Counted from the stretch's first letter, positions 33,498 through 43,429 are shown. The stretch is 64,000 bases of DNA from Prolixibacteraceae bacterium (GCA_028683385.1 JAQUIJ010000018.1:1-64000), one strand, 5' to 3'. Program-made: numbers and translations. Notes: a model not told the origin generated them from the sequence alone.

Positions 33498-34517
33498 ATG
33501 AAAAAATCAGATTTATTAAAAAACACCATCGAGCACATCGACATCAAGTCATTCGATTCAACTCCAATCATCGACTCTATGCGTAAAATGTCGTTCACCT
33601 CGCGCGATACAGCCAGTGCAACCGATATTTTATTGAAAATGGTGGGCAATACCGAATGTACCAACATATTGACTCTGGCCGGAAGTACAAGCGCCGCAGG
33701 CTGTATGCAGGTATATGTTGACATGGTTAAAAATAATATGATCGATGTTATTGTGGCAACTGGAGCCTCAATTATCGACATGGATTTTTTTGAAGCACTT
33801 GGTCATAAACACTATCGCGGTACCACCGAAATTAACGATGGCATTTTGCGCGACCTTTATATCGACCGTATTTATGACACTTTCATCGACGAGGAAGAAT
33901 TACAGAACTGTGATGGAACCATTAAGGAAATTACCGATTCGTTGGAGAAAAGACCTTATTCTTCACGTGAATTTATCAAAGAAATGGGCAAATGGCTGAC
34001 TGAAAATTCAGTGAAAAAAGATAGTCTCATCCAGGTTTGCTACGAAAATAACGTTCCAATTTTCTGCCCTGCATTCTCCGACTCAAGCGCAGGTTTTGGT
34101 TTGGCTAAACACCAATGGGAAAATCCTGAAAAACACGTCTCGATTGACTCGGTTGCCGACTTTTTGGAATTAACCAAAATTAAAATGGCTGCCGGTGTAA
34201 CTGGTTTGTTCATGATTGGCGGAGGCGTTCCAAAGAACTTTGCTCAGGATACCGTAGTTTGTGCCGAAATTTTGGGTAAAGAAGTTCCAATGCACCAATA
34301 TGCCGTTCAGATTACTGTTGCTGATGTTCGCGACGGAGCTTGTTCGTCATCAACACTGAAAGAAGCCAGCTCATGGGGGAAAGTTCAGGTAACCGACGAA
34401 CAAATGGTTTTTGCAGAAGCGACTTCGGTACTGCCATTAATTGTGAGTTACGTTTACCACAAAGGAACCTGGAAGAATCGTCAGCCTAAAAGCTGGAGCA
34501 ACTTATTCGAAAAATAA
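33498..34517 (+). CDS. Deoxyhypusine synthase-like protein
   Basis: The 339-residue protein has the deoxyhypusine synthase fold with NAD-binding TLAGSTSAAG, VATGAS, FMIGGGVPKNF and the active-site Lys295 in SSWGK. This position matches the lysine that carries the aminobutyl intermediate in the eukaryotic and archaeal enzyme. Bacteria lack the eIF5A substrate, so the protein must act on something else. Transfer of the spermidine aminobutyl group to a polyamine, giving homospermidine, is a reasonable family-level suggestion. It is flanked by its own promoter and terminator, and no polyamine genes are adjacent. Confidence 0.85.
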   Translation: MKKSDLLKNTIEHIDIKSFDSTPIIDSMRKMSFTSRDTASATDILLKMVGNTECTNILTLAGSTSAAGCMQVYVDMVKNNMIDVIVATGASIIDMDFFEALGHKHYRGTTEINDGILRDLYIDRIYDTFIDEEELQNCDGTIKEITDSLEKRPYSSREFIKEMGKWLTENSVKKDSLIQVCYENNVPIFCPAFSDSSAGFGLAKHQWENPEKHVSIDSVADFLELTKIKMAAGVTGLFMIGGGVPKNFAQDTVVCAEILGKEVPMHQYAVQITVADVRDGACSSSTLKEASSWGKVQVTDEQMVFAEATSVLPLIVSYVYHKGTWKNRQPKSWSNLFEK

Positions 34518-34537
34518 ACGATAATCCAAAATATTTT

Positions 34538-34573
34538 AAGCCCCATTGTTTTCAAAAGCAATGGGGCTTTTTT
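34538..34573 (+). terminator. Intrinsic terminator
   Basis: The stem AAGCCCCATTG/CAATGGGGCTT (11 bp, perfect) has a 10-base loop and a T run, 20 bases after the deoxyhypusine synthase-like stop. Confidence 0.9.
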
Positions 34574-34750
34574 CTGCTTCAGGATTGCGATCGCCAATAA
34601 CTATCTCAAGCGTATTACCGGTAGGTAATTTCTGAATTTTAATGAGTTGAAAGGTGCCAACTCGTCAATTTAAGATGTTTTTGTCTTTTTATCATCGAAT
34701 TGTGCCATTAATTCTGGAATTTCTCCATTTTTTCGCTCTCTCACATCCCC

Positions 34751-34758
34751 TAACTTTG
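34751..34758 (+). promoter_or_regulatory. -7 element that fixes the YceI start
   Basis: TAACTTTG, a perfect TAnnTTTG, lies 22 bases before the ATG at 34780. It sits inside a longer open frame that begins at 34654, so the longer start cannot be used from this promoter. Confidence 0.55.
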
Positions 34759-34779
34759 TGTCATTATAAACAATTAAAA

Positions 34780-35334
34780 ATGACGACAATGGAAAATTTA
34801 ACAAAGACCAAATGGGGTATTGACCCAACTCATAGCGAAATTGCTTTCAAAGTAAAGCACCTGATGATTACCAATGTAAAAGGTGTGTTTAAAGAATTTG
34901 AGGCAAGTATTTATACCACTGGTGAAGATTTTATGACCTCCGAAATCGATTTCTGGATGAATCCGGCATCGGTTGATACGGGAGTTGCCGATCGTGATGC
35001 GCATTTAAAAAGTGCCGATTTCTTCGACGTTGAAAACTTCAGGCAAATACATTTCATTGGAAATACCTATGAAAAAGTTGACAACGACGGAAGCTACGAA
35101 TTGTATGGCGAACTCACCATTAAAGACATAACCAGACAAATTAAACTCGACGTTGAATTTGGTGGCGTGATGAAAGATCCATGGGGAAACGAAAAGGCAG
35201 GTTTCACCATTAACGGAAAGTTAAACCGTAAAGATTTTGGACTGACATGGAACGCAACTTTGGAGGCTGGCGGCGTACTTGTTAGCGACGATGTAAGAAT
35301 AAGCTGTGAAGTGCAACTGGTAAAACAGTCCTGA
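34780..35334 (+). CDS. YceI-family lipocalin-like protein
   Basis: The 184-residue protein matches the YceI pattern throughout: WGIDPTHSEIAFKVKHLM, VDTGVADRDAHLKSADFFD, ELYGELTIKDITRQ and LNRKDFGLTWN. YceI proteins bind isoprenoid quinone-like molecules in a beta-barrel. No signal peptide is present from the chosen start, so this copy is probably cytoplasmic. The open frame upstream (from 34654) codes for nothing family-like and contains the promoter. It is followed by the pirin gene on the same strand. Confidence 0.9.
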   Translation: MTTMENLTKTKWGIDPTHSEIAFKVKHLMITNVKGVFKEFEASIYTTGEDFMTSEIDFWMNPASVDTGVADRDAHLKSADFFDVENFRQIHFIGNTYEKVDNDGSYELYGELTIKDITRQIKLDVEFGGVMKDPWGNEKAGFTINGKLNRKDFGLTWNATLEAGGVLVSDDVRISCEVQLVKQS

Positions 35335-35380
35335 TTTAAATTCGCCTCTTAGCCATTTAACAACGAAAAATTCAGAAATC

Positions 35381-35476
35381 ATGAAACGAGCCATTAGAAA
35401 GTCTTTCACACACACGACAATAATCATAATGGCGAGTTCCATCTGTCAATTAAAAAACAAATATATATACAGATGA
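35381..35476 (+). CDS. Possible 31-residue ORF overlapping the pirin start
   Basis: ATG to TGA encodes MKRAIRKSFTHTTIIIMASS plus eleven residues. Its stop overlaps the pirin ATG as ATGA, the arrangement of translational coupling. The sequence is not recognised. It could be a coupling leader, a relic of another gene, or chance. Confidence 0.25.
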   Translation: MKRAIRKSFTHTTIIIMASSICQLKNKYIYR

Positions 35477-36189
35477 AAAATACAATATTACACAAAGCCG
35501 ATACCCGTGGCGACGCAAACCACGGCTGGTTACATAGCAAACATACATTTAGTTTTGCCAATTATCACAATCCCGAACGGATGCACTTTGGAGCATTACG
35601 CGTGTTGAATGACGATACCGTAGAAGCCGGAAAAGGTTTTGGTACACATCCGCACGACAATATGGAAATCATATCCATTCCGTTGGAAGGCGATCTGGAA
35701 CACAAGGACAGCATGGGAAATGTTGCCGTTATTAAACATGGCGACATTCAGGTGATGAGTGCAGGAACTGGAATATACCACAGCGAATACAACAAAAATA
35801 CCGATCGCAGAGTGAAATTTCTACAAATTTGGGTGTTTCCAAATACGAAGAATGTGACACCTCGATATGATCAGATTACGCTGAATATTTCTGACCGTCA
35901 GAATAAATTGCAACAGGTTCTTTCGCCGAATGCTGACGATGAAGGCGTTTGGATCTATCAAAATGCATGGTTCCATCTCGGAAATTTCGACAAGGGATTC
36001 AGTGCCAATTACAACATCAAAGCAAAAGGCAACGGCGTATATGCTTTTATCCTGAAAGGTGATGTAACCATAAACGACCAGGCTTTAACAACCCGCGATG
36101 GATTTGGAATTTGGGACGTTGACTCGCTGACAATAAAGGCTGACTCTGACGCAGAAATCTTGTTGATGGAAGTTCCAATGACTTTTTAA
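35473..36189 (+). CDS. Pirin family bicupin protein
   Basis: The 238-residue protein has the pirin/YhhW bicupin layout. GKGFGTHPHDNMEIISIPLEG carries the His-x-His-plus-Glu/His metal site, and GTGIYHSEYN carries the later His. Pirins of this type can act as quercetin 2,3-dioxygenases in vitro; the natural substrate is unknown. The C-terminal cupin lacks an obvious metal site, as usual. It begins inside an ATGA overlap with a tiny ORF and is followed after 23 bases by a GNAT gene. Confidence 0.9.
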   Translation: MKNTILHKADTRGDANHGWLHSKHTFSFANYHNPERMHFGALRVLNDDTVEAGKGFGTHPHDNMEIISIPLEGDLEHKDSMGNVAVIKHGDIQVMSAGTGIYHSEYNKNTDRRVKFLQIWVFPNTKNVTPRYDQITLNISDRQNKLQQVLSPNADDEGVWIYQNAWFHLGNFDKGFSANYNIKAKGNGVYAFILKGDVTINDQALTTRDGFGIWDVDSLTIKADSDAEILLMEVPMTF

Positions 36190-36212
36190 TCAATCGAAAA
36201 AAACGTTTCAAA

Positions 36213-36491
36213 ATGGACGTAAAACAGAAAAATGATTCTGAAAAAGGGATGTTCTACATCGAACAGGATGGGAAGATTGTTGCTGAAATGACCTACGTTT
36301 GGGCCGGAACGGAAAAAATTATCATTAACCATACAGAAGTTAATGAAATTTTGAAAGGGCAAGGCGCCGGGAAACAAATGCTCAGCAAAGCCGTTGAATT
36401 TGCCCGGGAAAAAGGACTAAAAATTATTCCGCTCTGCCCGTTTACCAAAAGTGTTTTCGACAAGACTCCCGAATATGGAGATGTATTGTAA
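36213..36491 (+). CDS. Small GNAT-fold N-acetyltransferase (NATD1/YidJ-like)
   Basis: The 92-residue protein is of the short GNAT type (Acetyltransf_CG). VNEILKGQGAGKQMLSKAVEFA holds the acetyl-CoA pyrophosphate loop (QGAGKQ), and LKIIPLCPFTKSVF is the usual C-terminal signature with a conserved Cys. The substrate is unknown. It probably shares a transcript with the pirin gene. Confidence 0.85.
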   Translation: MDVKQKNDSEKGMFYIEQDGKIVAEMTYVWAGTEKIIINHTEVNEILKGQGAGKQMLSKAVEFAREKGLKIIPLCPFTKSVFDKTPEYGDVL

Positions 36492-36738
36492 TCTCCGGAG
36501 ATAAAGCAATAACAGACTGATCGTGTGATCCAAATCATGCGATCAGCTCGTTTTAAGAGGTAGCCACTCGCAGCTTTTGTATGTATGACGGCTGTTGAAT
36601 GAATACGACTTCCATGCCTCAACCTTTAATTGTTGAGGTTAGCAGATCATCACTGTAACTTAAGTGGATTACTATCCAATAAATCGAACCGGTGAAATAT
36701 CCCCACTTTTAGGGATTTCCAGCCTTGTGCAGAGCATC

Positions 36739-36746
36739 TACTTTTG
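36739..36746 (+). promoter_or_regulatory. -7 element for the porin/FMN operon
   Basis: TACTTTTG, a perfect TAnnTTTG, lies 30 bases before the porin ATG at 36776. Confidence 0.5.
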
Positions 36747-36775
36747 GCAGTATAAAAATTCACTGAAAAAAGTAT

Positions 36776-37984
36776 ATGAAACGGATCTTATTTTCTACAG
36801 CATTGATGTTAGCTGCTATTTTTTCACAAGCCCAAACATCGGAACAAACAAAACCGACATACCAGAACCTGGCCGACCAGTTGTTATCGTCAAACAGTAA
36901 ACTCACCATTGGTGGTTACGGCGAAGTTCATTATCATCAGCCGCTAAGTTCAGAAATTCGCCAAAACGGTGAGCTCGATGTACACCGGATGGTCATGTTA
37001 TTTGGTTATCAGTTCAGCGAACGGACTCAGTTTGTCACCGAACTCGAATTCGAACATGTGTCGGAAGTGTATGTCGAACAGGCTTTCCTTCAGCACAAAA
37101 TCAATAAATCCATCAATTTCCGTGGAGGTTTGCTTTTAATTCCGATGGGAATTGTGAACGAATATCACGAGCCTACCACTTTTAATGGTGTTGAGCGCCC
37201 GTTGATTGACAACAAAATTTCACCAACTACATGGCGCGAGATTGGTTTCGGGCTTTCAGGAACCATTCAGCCGGCTTCAATTAAATATCAGGCTTATCTG
37301 GTAAACGGGTTTAACGGATACGACGGAACTGCCAAACTGAATGGCAAAAGCGGTTTACGCAGCGGTCGTCAAAAAGGGGCTTCGTCGTACATTAGCTCTC
37401 CAAACTTTACCGGGAAGGTGGAATACTACGGAATCAGGGGATTGAACATTGGTTTGTCGGGCTATTTTGGCGATACCCAAAGCAAGCTTTATAATGGAAT
37501 TGCCAAAGACAACGATGCTGCGCTGGCCAAAGCCGACTCATCAGTTGTGGGGATGTCGATGATTGGACTGGATGCGCGTTACAACCTGAAAGGACTTCAG
37601 TTGCGCGGACAATTCTACTCGGTTTCATTGTCGAACACCGATGAGTACAATCGCTTTACCGGGAAAAACAAAACCACACCCAACGATTTGGGAAGCCTGA
37701 TGACTGGTTATTATATTGAAGCAGGCTACAATGTTTTCCGTCCTTTCGAGAAGGTAAAAACTGAACTTATTCCCTTTGTGCGACTTGAAGGTTACGACAC
37801 ACACGCCGATGTTGCTTCGAATATTACCCGCAACAAATCGTATAAAAATTCGGTTGTAACAGCCGGGCTTACGCTGAAACTGGCACAGGGCGCCGTTCTG
37901 AAAACCGATATGCAATGGGTAAAACCTGATGGGGCAAGCAGTTCCAACAAAGTATTCAGCGCAGGTTTGGGTGTGATGTTCTAA
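36776..37984 (+). CDS. Outer-membrane porin-like protein
   Basis: The 402-residue protein has a signal peptide (ending FSQAQ) and then a barrel-sized domain that starts LTIGGYGEVHYHQP and ends in SAGLGVMF. It resembles the OprO/OprP-like or general porin group of Bacteroidetes. Substrate selectivity cannot be read. It is followed after 13 bases by a covalent-FMN protein, so the pair probably works together at the envelope, for example in reducing or importing an external substrate. Confidence 0.75.
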   Translation: MKRILFSTALMLAAIFSQAQTSEQTKPTYQNLADQLLSSNSKLTIGGYGEVHYHQPLSSEIRQNGELDVHRMVMLFGYQFSERTQFVTELEFEHVSEVYVEQAFLQHKINKSINFRGGLLLIPMGIVNEYHEPTTFNGVERPLIDNKISPTTWREIGFGLSGTIQPASIKYQAYLVNGFNGYDGTAKLNGKSGLRSGRQKGASSYISSPNFTGKVEYYGIRGLNIGLSGYFGDTQSKLYNGIAKDNDAALAKADSSVVGMSMIGLDARYNLKGLQLRGQFYSVSLSNTDEYNRFTGKNKTTPNDLGSLMTGYYIEAGYNVFRPFEKVKTELIPFVRLEGYDTHADVASNITRNKSYKNSVVTAGLTLKLAQGAVLKTDMQWVKPDGASSSNKVFSAGLGVMF

Positions 37985-37997
37985 TCTAAAAAATGCA

Positions 37998-38558
37998 ATG
38001 TTCAAACTATTCATCATAGCTTCCTGTTTTTGGCTCGCTTCGATTAGTTTTCCTCCGAAAGGGATCGACTTTGAAGACAAAACCCTGAAAAAGGAAATTC
38101 AGAAAATCGGCGGAACCGAATCTCCCGAATGGGAAGAAATTTCGTTTCCTGAAGCCAATTCAGTTCAGGGAAAGTTCTTCATCCTTGCCGATTTGAACAA
38201 GATGAAAAAATATATTTATGTAGGAAGGGTGAACAGTTGCCGTGCAGGTGGCTGTTCAAATCCTGCTCTACCATCGATAGGGATTGAAACTTCGGAATAT
38301 TTCGATTATCTGGTTGTGTTCGATACCAATTTGTCGGTTCAACAGGTTAAAATTTACAATTACCAGGCTACTCACGGGCAGGAAGTGACAAATAAGGGCT
38401 GGCTGAAACAATTTCAGGGATACAATGGCAGCCGCTCACTCACAGTTGGGAAAAACATTGATGCCATTTCAGGAGCCACCGTTTCTGTCCTTGCAATTAC
38501 AAATGACATTCAGGAAAAAACACAATTGCTAAAAAAAATAGTTGGCGAAAAGAATTAA
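37998..38558 (+). CDS. Exported FMN-binding protein with flavinylation motif
   Basis: The 186-residue protein has an N-terminal hydrophobic export segment (1-17) and a C-terminal FMN_bind domain. DAISGAT (155-161) matches the D-x-x-S/T-G-A-T site where ApbE attaches FMN to the Thr, here Thr161, as in NqrC and RnfG. A CRAGGC pair (Cys81/Cys86) may form a disulfide or bind a metal. Proteins of this type carry electrons outside the cytoplasm. It is co-transcribed with the porin at 36776. No apbE gene is in the window. Confidence 0.8.
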   Translation: MFKLFIIASCFWLASISFPPKGIDFEDKTLKKEIQKIGGTESPEWEEISFPEANSVQGKFFILADLNKMKKYIYVGRVNSCRAGGCSNPALPSIGIETSEYFDYLVVFDTNLSVQQVKIYNYQATHGQEVTNKGWLKQFQGYNGSRSLTVGKNIDAISGATVSVLAITNDIQEKTQLLKKIVGEKN

Positions 38559-38709
38559 GCAAAGCACCAAGCTCCAAAAATCGGTTCTTTACCTGCTGAA
38601 GATGCTGAAAACCAGCCTACCAGGCGAGCGGGCAGGAAGTTCAGCGTGACTTCTCTTCCTGAAATTTTTTTGCGTATTTTTCTCCTGAAATTCAAAACCG
38701 GAATTGCTC

Positions 38710-39843
38710 ATGCGCATTATTATCGCTCCCGATTCGTTTAAAGAATGTTTAACTGCTACGCAGGTAGCTGCAGCAATTTCAAAAGGGATAAAAAAAGTTG
38801 TTCCTGAAGCTGAAATCGTTTGCATTCCAATTGCCGATGGCGGAGAAGGAACTGTTGAAGCGTTGGTTACAGCCACTTCCGGAAAAATTGTTCAGGCAAC
38901 ATCGGTTGATGCGCTGAATCGAACGATACAATCTTTCTACGGAATTTTGGGCAATGGAAAAACAGCCGTCATTGAAATGGCTGCAGCTTCAGGAATTGAA
39001 TTACTCTCGCCGGAAGAACGGAATCCGATGATTACCTCGACATACGGAACCGGTTTGCTTCTGAAAGCCGCGATGGAAGCTGGTTTTACTGAAATCATTT
39101 TGGGAATTGGCGGAAGTGCAACGAACGATGGTGGAGTCGGAATGGCACAGGCTCTTGGATTTGGACTTCTTGATAAAAACGGTAATCCAATTGATTGGGG
39201 TGGCGGATCGTTGAACGAACTACATCGAATCGACAGTTCCAATGTCCATCCATTGCTACGGAAAGCAAAAATCACCGTGGCTTGCGACGTGCAAAATCCG
39301 CTCTTGGGGTTTGCCGGAGCAACTCATGTTTATGGGCCGCAAAAAGAAGCAACTCCCGGAATGGTTGAAACACTCGAAAAAAACATGACTCATTTTGCGC
39401 AAATTCTTCATCAGGAATTTGGCACTGACTATTCCAACATTCCGGGAGCCGGTGCTGCCGGTGGCTTGGGAGCTGGATTGATGGCCTTTTGTAAAGCTGA
39501 AATCGTTCCTGGATTTGAGCTCATTAGTCATTTGACAGACTTAGAGAATCACATTCAAACTGCATCGCTGGTTTTTACTGCTGAAGGTAAAATTGATGCA
39601 CAAACTGCTTTCGGAAAAACCATCAGCGGAGTGGCTCAACTGGGGAAGAAGTATCAAGTTCCGGTTATTGCTTTAGCGGGTATGGTTGAAGGTAACTTGT
39701 CTGAACTCTTCAGGCAGGGACTTACGTCAGCTTTTGCAATTGCTAACCGGCCCATGAGTCTTGAGGAATCGAAGACGAATGCTGCTCAATTGCTTGCTTC
39801 GACTTCAGAACAAATTATGCGATTAGTTTCCGAAAAAAAGTAA
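38710..39843 (+). CDS. Glycerate kinase
   Basis: The 377-residue enzyme phosphorylates D-glycerate. Family landmarks of the GlxK/GarK type are present: IIIAPDSFKECLTA at the N-terminus, PIADGGEGTVEAL, GIGGSATNDGGVGMAQALG and GAGAAGGLGAGL. The start MRIIIAPDS at 38710 is preferred over a TTG two codons upstream. No glycolate or glucarate pathway genes adjoin it, so the source of glycerate here is unclear (serine or hydroxypyruvate are candidates). Confidence 0.92.
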   Translation: MRIIIAPDSFKECLTATQVAAAISKGIKKVVPEAEIVCIPIADGGEGTVEALVTATSGKIVQATSVDALNRTIQSFYGILGNGKTAVIEMAAASGIELLSPEERNPMITSTYGTGLLLKAAMEAGFTEIILGIGGSATNDGGVGMAQALGFGLLDKNGNPIDWGGGSLNELHRIDSSNVHPLLRKAKITVACDVQNPLLGFAGATHVYGPQKEATPGMVETLEKNMTHFAQILHQEFGTDYSNIPGAGAAGGLGAGLMAFCKAEIVPGFELISHLTDLENHIQTASLVFTAEGKIDAQTAFGKTISGVAQLGKKYQVPVIALAGMVEGNLSELFRQGLTSAFAIANRPMSLEESKTNAAQLLASTSEQIMRLVSEKK

Positions 39844-39883
39844 ATTCTGAAGGAGATTTCAAGTTTACTTATCCGAATAATTG

Positions 39884-39891
39884 TAGATTTG
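39884..39891 (+). promoter_or_regulatory. -7 element upstream of the DUF4350-like gene
   Basis: TAGATTTG matches TAnnTTTG. Transcription would begin near 39897, exactly where a 15-codon ORF starts, and continue to the gene at 39964. Confidence 0.5.
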
Positions 39892-39896
39892 TAAAA

Positions 39897-39944
39897 ATGA
39901 AATCGATTGCACAAATCCTTTCAGAAGTAAAAAAGTACAACTAA
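39897..39944 (+). CDS. Possible 15-residue leader peptide
   Basis: ATG to TAA encodes MKSIAQILSEVKKYN. It begins at the expected transcription start and ends 19 bases before the next gene. Either a leaderless leader peptide or a relic of a lost gene start would fit. Unrecognised. Confidence 0.25.
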   Translation: MKSIAQILSEVKKYN

Positions 39945-39963
39945 TTCTCTAATTTATAACATC

Positions 39964-40743
39964 ATGAAACGAATATTCGCACTTTCTCTTATTTTGTGTG
40001 CTCTGGCCACCGGTAGTTTTGCCCAGAAAAATATTGGCCTTGATAACTGGTTCAACCACGAAACCAATGCCAAAACCGGAAAGATTTTCCATTACACCTG
40101 GGACGATCAGGAAAATAGCGGTTTTTCGCAGCTTGGCGATTTATTTGTGAAACGCGGCGCTAAACTAAATACCATCGCAACTGCTCCAAACAGCAAATCC
40201 ATGAAAGGCATTAATGTTTATATCATTGTTGATCCGGATACCACCAAAGAAAATCCAAAGCCAAATTACATTCAGGCCAACGACATCAACTTTCTGAAAA
40301 AATGGGTGAGTAAAGGTGGAGTTCTTTTGTTGATGGGAAACGATGGCCCGAACTGCGAATTCACTCATTTCAATCAGTTGGCTTTAGAATTCGGTTTTTA
40401 TATGCAGCATTCAACCTTAAATCCAGTGATAAACAGGGATTGGGACATGGCCGCTGAGACCAAATTTACAGATCATCCATTATTTGCAGGGGTTAAGAAA
40501 GTTTACCTGAAAGAAGTTGCACCAATCGTTTTATCGAAGGATGCCAAACCTGTTCTGAAAGATGAAGCAACAAATTCGGTTATTATTGCTGAAGCCAACT
40601 ATGGCAAAGGTTACGTATTGATGGTAAGTGATCCTTGGTTATATAACGAATACATCGACCATGCTTATTTACCACAAAGTTTTGAAAACCTGAAAGCCGC
40701 AAACAATCTGGTTGATTTGCTGTTGAAGAAAGCTAAAAAGTAA
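39964..40743 (+). CDS. Exported DUF4350-like protein (GATase1-like fold)
   Basis: The 259-residue protein has a signal peptide (1-20, ending GSFAQ). The mature part has the flavodoxin/glutamine-amidotransferase-like layout of DUF4350 proteins: VYIIVDPDT, FLKKWVSKGGVLLLMGND, and YGKGYVLMVSDPWLYNEYIDH near the end. In Bacteroidetes such proteins often accompany glycan-degrading enzymes, and a binding or hydrolase role is possible. No catalytic Cys nucleophile is visible in the expected turn. Its neighbours are glycerate kinase and a deaminase, which give no clear hint. Confidence 0.65.
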   Translation: MKRIFALSLILCALATGSFAQKNIGLDNWFNHETNAKTGKIFHYTWDDQENSGFSQLGDLFVKRGAKLNTIATAPNSKSMKGINVYIIVDPDTTKENPKPNYIQANDINFLKKWVSKGGVLLLMGNDGPNCEFTHFNQLALEFGFYMQHSTLNPVINRDWDMAAETKFTDHPLFAGVKKVYLKEVAPIVLSKDAKPVLKDEATNSVIIAEANYGKGYVLMVSDPWLYNEYIDHAYLPQSFENLKAANNLVDLLLKKAKK

Positions 40744-40777
40744 TAATTAAATGACTGAAGTTTGAGTCATTGAATAA

Positions 40778-41812
<1,035 letters not shown>

Positions 41813-41821
41813 ACCAATTTT

Positions 41822-42583
41822 TTAAACGTATTGTGCAATATATTTCAGTCCGTCCAAAGTCAGATTCTCATCAATAATTTCAATTCTTGCCGAAACATTC
41901 TTCAACACTGACGACAGACCTCCAGTAGCGACAACCGTCAACTTTTCACCAAGTTCAGCTTCAGTACGACTGACCATCGAATCAACTAATCCGGAGAAAC
42001 CAAGAACAATACCCGACTGGATGGCATGAACAGTGTTTTTGCCTAGAACCGAAGGCGGTGCACTAAGTTGTACATCGTGCAATTGAGCAGTATTTCCGGT
42101 AAGTGATTTCAGTGCAGTGAGTAATCCCGGAGTTATGGCCACTCCAAGAATCTCTCCCTGGCGACTGATTGTTGTAAATGTGAGGGCAGTTCCGAAATCA
42201 ATGACCATAGTAGAACCACCATAACCAATAAAGGCAGCAGTAGCATCAGCAACTAAGTCGGTTCCAATTTCGTAGGGATCGATTATTTTAATTGGCAAGT
42301 TATCGTAAATGGATGGCTCAACTAAAAGCAAAGAACTTTCGAGCAAGTTATTCAGCATTTCTCTGAACGCTCTTATCAGACTGGGAACGACGCTGCTTAA
42401 AACGGCACGTGAAATATCAGTGTAACTAATTGAAGAACTAGCAAATAGCGATCTAAAAATCACCTCGTATTCGTCAGCCGTTTTCGACCAATCGGTTTGT
42501 ATCCTCCAAATCTTTACCCATTCATTTTCATCGGCAACGCCAAATACAATATTTGTATTTCCTATATCTATGGCTAGAATCAT
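41822..42583 (-). CDS. coaX: Type III pantothenate kinase
   Basis: The 253-residue enzyme carries out the first step of coenzyme A synthesis. It has the ASKHA-fold motifs of CoaX: LAIDIGNTNIVFGV (phosphate 1), GTDLVADATAAFIGYG, VIDFGTALTF (phosphate 2) and VVATGGLSSVL (adenosine). It is not inhibited by CoA in the characterised family members. The length is normal. It is often next to birA or secG genes in Bacteroidetes; here it stands alone. Confidence 0.95.
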   Translation of the reverse strand: MILAIDIGNTNIVFGVADENEWVKIWRIQTDWSKTADEYEVIFRSLFASSSISYTDISRAVLSSVVPSLIRAFREMLNNLLESSLLLVEPSIYDNLPIKIIDPYEIGTDLVADATAAFIGYGGSTMVIDFGTALTFTTISRQGEILGVAITPGLLTALKSLTGNTAQLHDVQLSAPPSVLGKNTVHAIQSGIVLGFSGLVDSMVSRTEAELGEKLTVVATGGLSSVLKNVSARIEIIDENLTLDGLKYIAQYV

Positions 42584-42742
42584 TTTAAATCAGTTTTAAT
42601 TTACCAATTTCTATTCCTTCTGAAATGTGGATGTCTGATCAGAATAGAGATCTCAAAGTTGTGAAATTTATCGTTTACCTGCTAAAAAATAAAAAACAAT
42701 CATCATAAGTTATAATCCTTGATTATATCGATTTTTTTTTTC

Positions 42743-42750
42743 TAAATTTG
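42743..42750 (+). promoter_or_regulatory. -7 element for the receiver-domain gene
   Basis: TAAATTTG, a perfect TAnnTTTG, gives a leader of about 83 bases before the ATG at 42839. Confidence 0.5.
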
Positions 42751-42838
42751 GTTACTCTGTTTTTCATAGTCTATTTAATAATCAGACAGTAGAAAGAGCA
42801 ACCCTTTTCAACCTTTTGGACAATAATATATTTACAGC

Positions 42839-43339
42839 ATGCGAAACACCAAGAATCCTCTAATATTTGTCGTTGAAGACAATCAGATGTACAATAAGCT
42901 TGTGGTTAGTTACCTCAAGACCAATAAATTTACAAATGTTGAGTCCTATTTATCAGGAGAGGAAGCTTTGAATAACATGACAAAGAATCCGGATATTGTT
43001 ATTCAGGATTATCTTCTTGAAGGAATGACTGGCATTGAGGTATTGATCAAGGCAAAGAAAACAAATCCAGATGTTGAGTTTATTTTTCTCTCGGGTCAGG
43101 ATAGTATTGATATTGCAATTAATAGTATGAAATATGGAGCATACGACTACATTGTAAAGGATCAGATGGCTTTGCAAAAAATGGTTAATAAAATTAACAA
43201 GATCAATTCAGTCACTGAATTGGTGACTTCGAACAAACGATACAGAGTTGGAGTTGTTTTGTTTTTTGTTGGTTTAGCCATTCTAATTATCGCCACATTG
43301 GCTATGGCCTTAATGTACCCGCATATTTTTGGATTGTAG
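42839..43339 (+). CDS. Membrane-anchored single-domain response regulator
   Basis: The 166-residue protein has a complete receiver domain (1-125): the acidic pair Glu13/Asp14, phospho-acceptor Asp57 in VIQDYLL, Ser85 in FLSG and Lys107 in IVKDQ. After a short linker it ends in one membrane helix (137-160) and has no DNA-binding or enzymatic output. A receiver fixed to the membrane is unusual. It could be a phosphate sink, a partner for a membrane kinase, or a local scaffold. No kinase gene adjoins it; the multi-PAS kinase at the right edge is 18 kb away. Confidence 0.8.
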   Translation: MRNTKNPLIFVVEDNQMYNKLVVSYLKTNKFTNVESYLSGEEALNNMTKNPDIVIQDYLLEGMTGIEVLIKAKKTNPDVEFIFLSGQDSIDIAINSMKYGAYDYIVKDQMALQKMVNKINKINSVTELVTSNKRYRVGVVLFFVGLAILIIATLAMALMYPHIFGL

Positions 43340-43364
43340 ATTCTCACAAAAAATACAAGTATAA

Positions 43365-43396
43365 AAAACCCGGGCAGGAGACTGCCCGGGTTTTTT
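43365..43396. terminator. Strong bidirectional terminator
   Basis: A perfect 13-bp stem AAAACCCGGGCAG/CTGCCCGGGTTTT with a GAGA tetraloop and runs of A and T on either side separates the convergent receiver and protease genes. Confidence 0.92.
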
Positions 43397-43429
43397 ATTT
43401 TAACTTAAGTGGTATATCGAAAACCTCAA

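Noticed and set aside
34654-34779. Longer start for YceI
   Set aside because: A perfect -7 promoter element lies inside the extension and the family match begins only after 34780.
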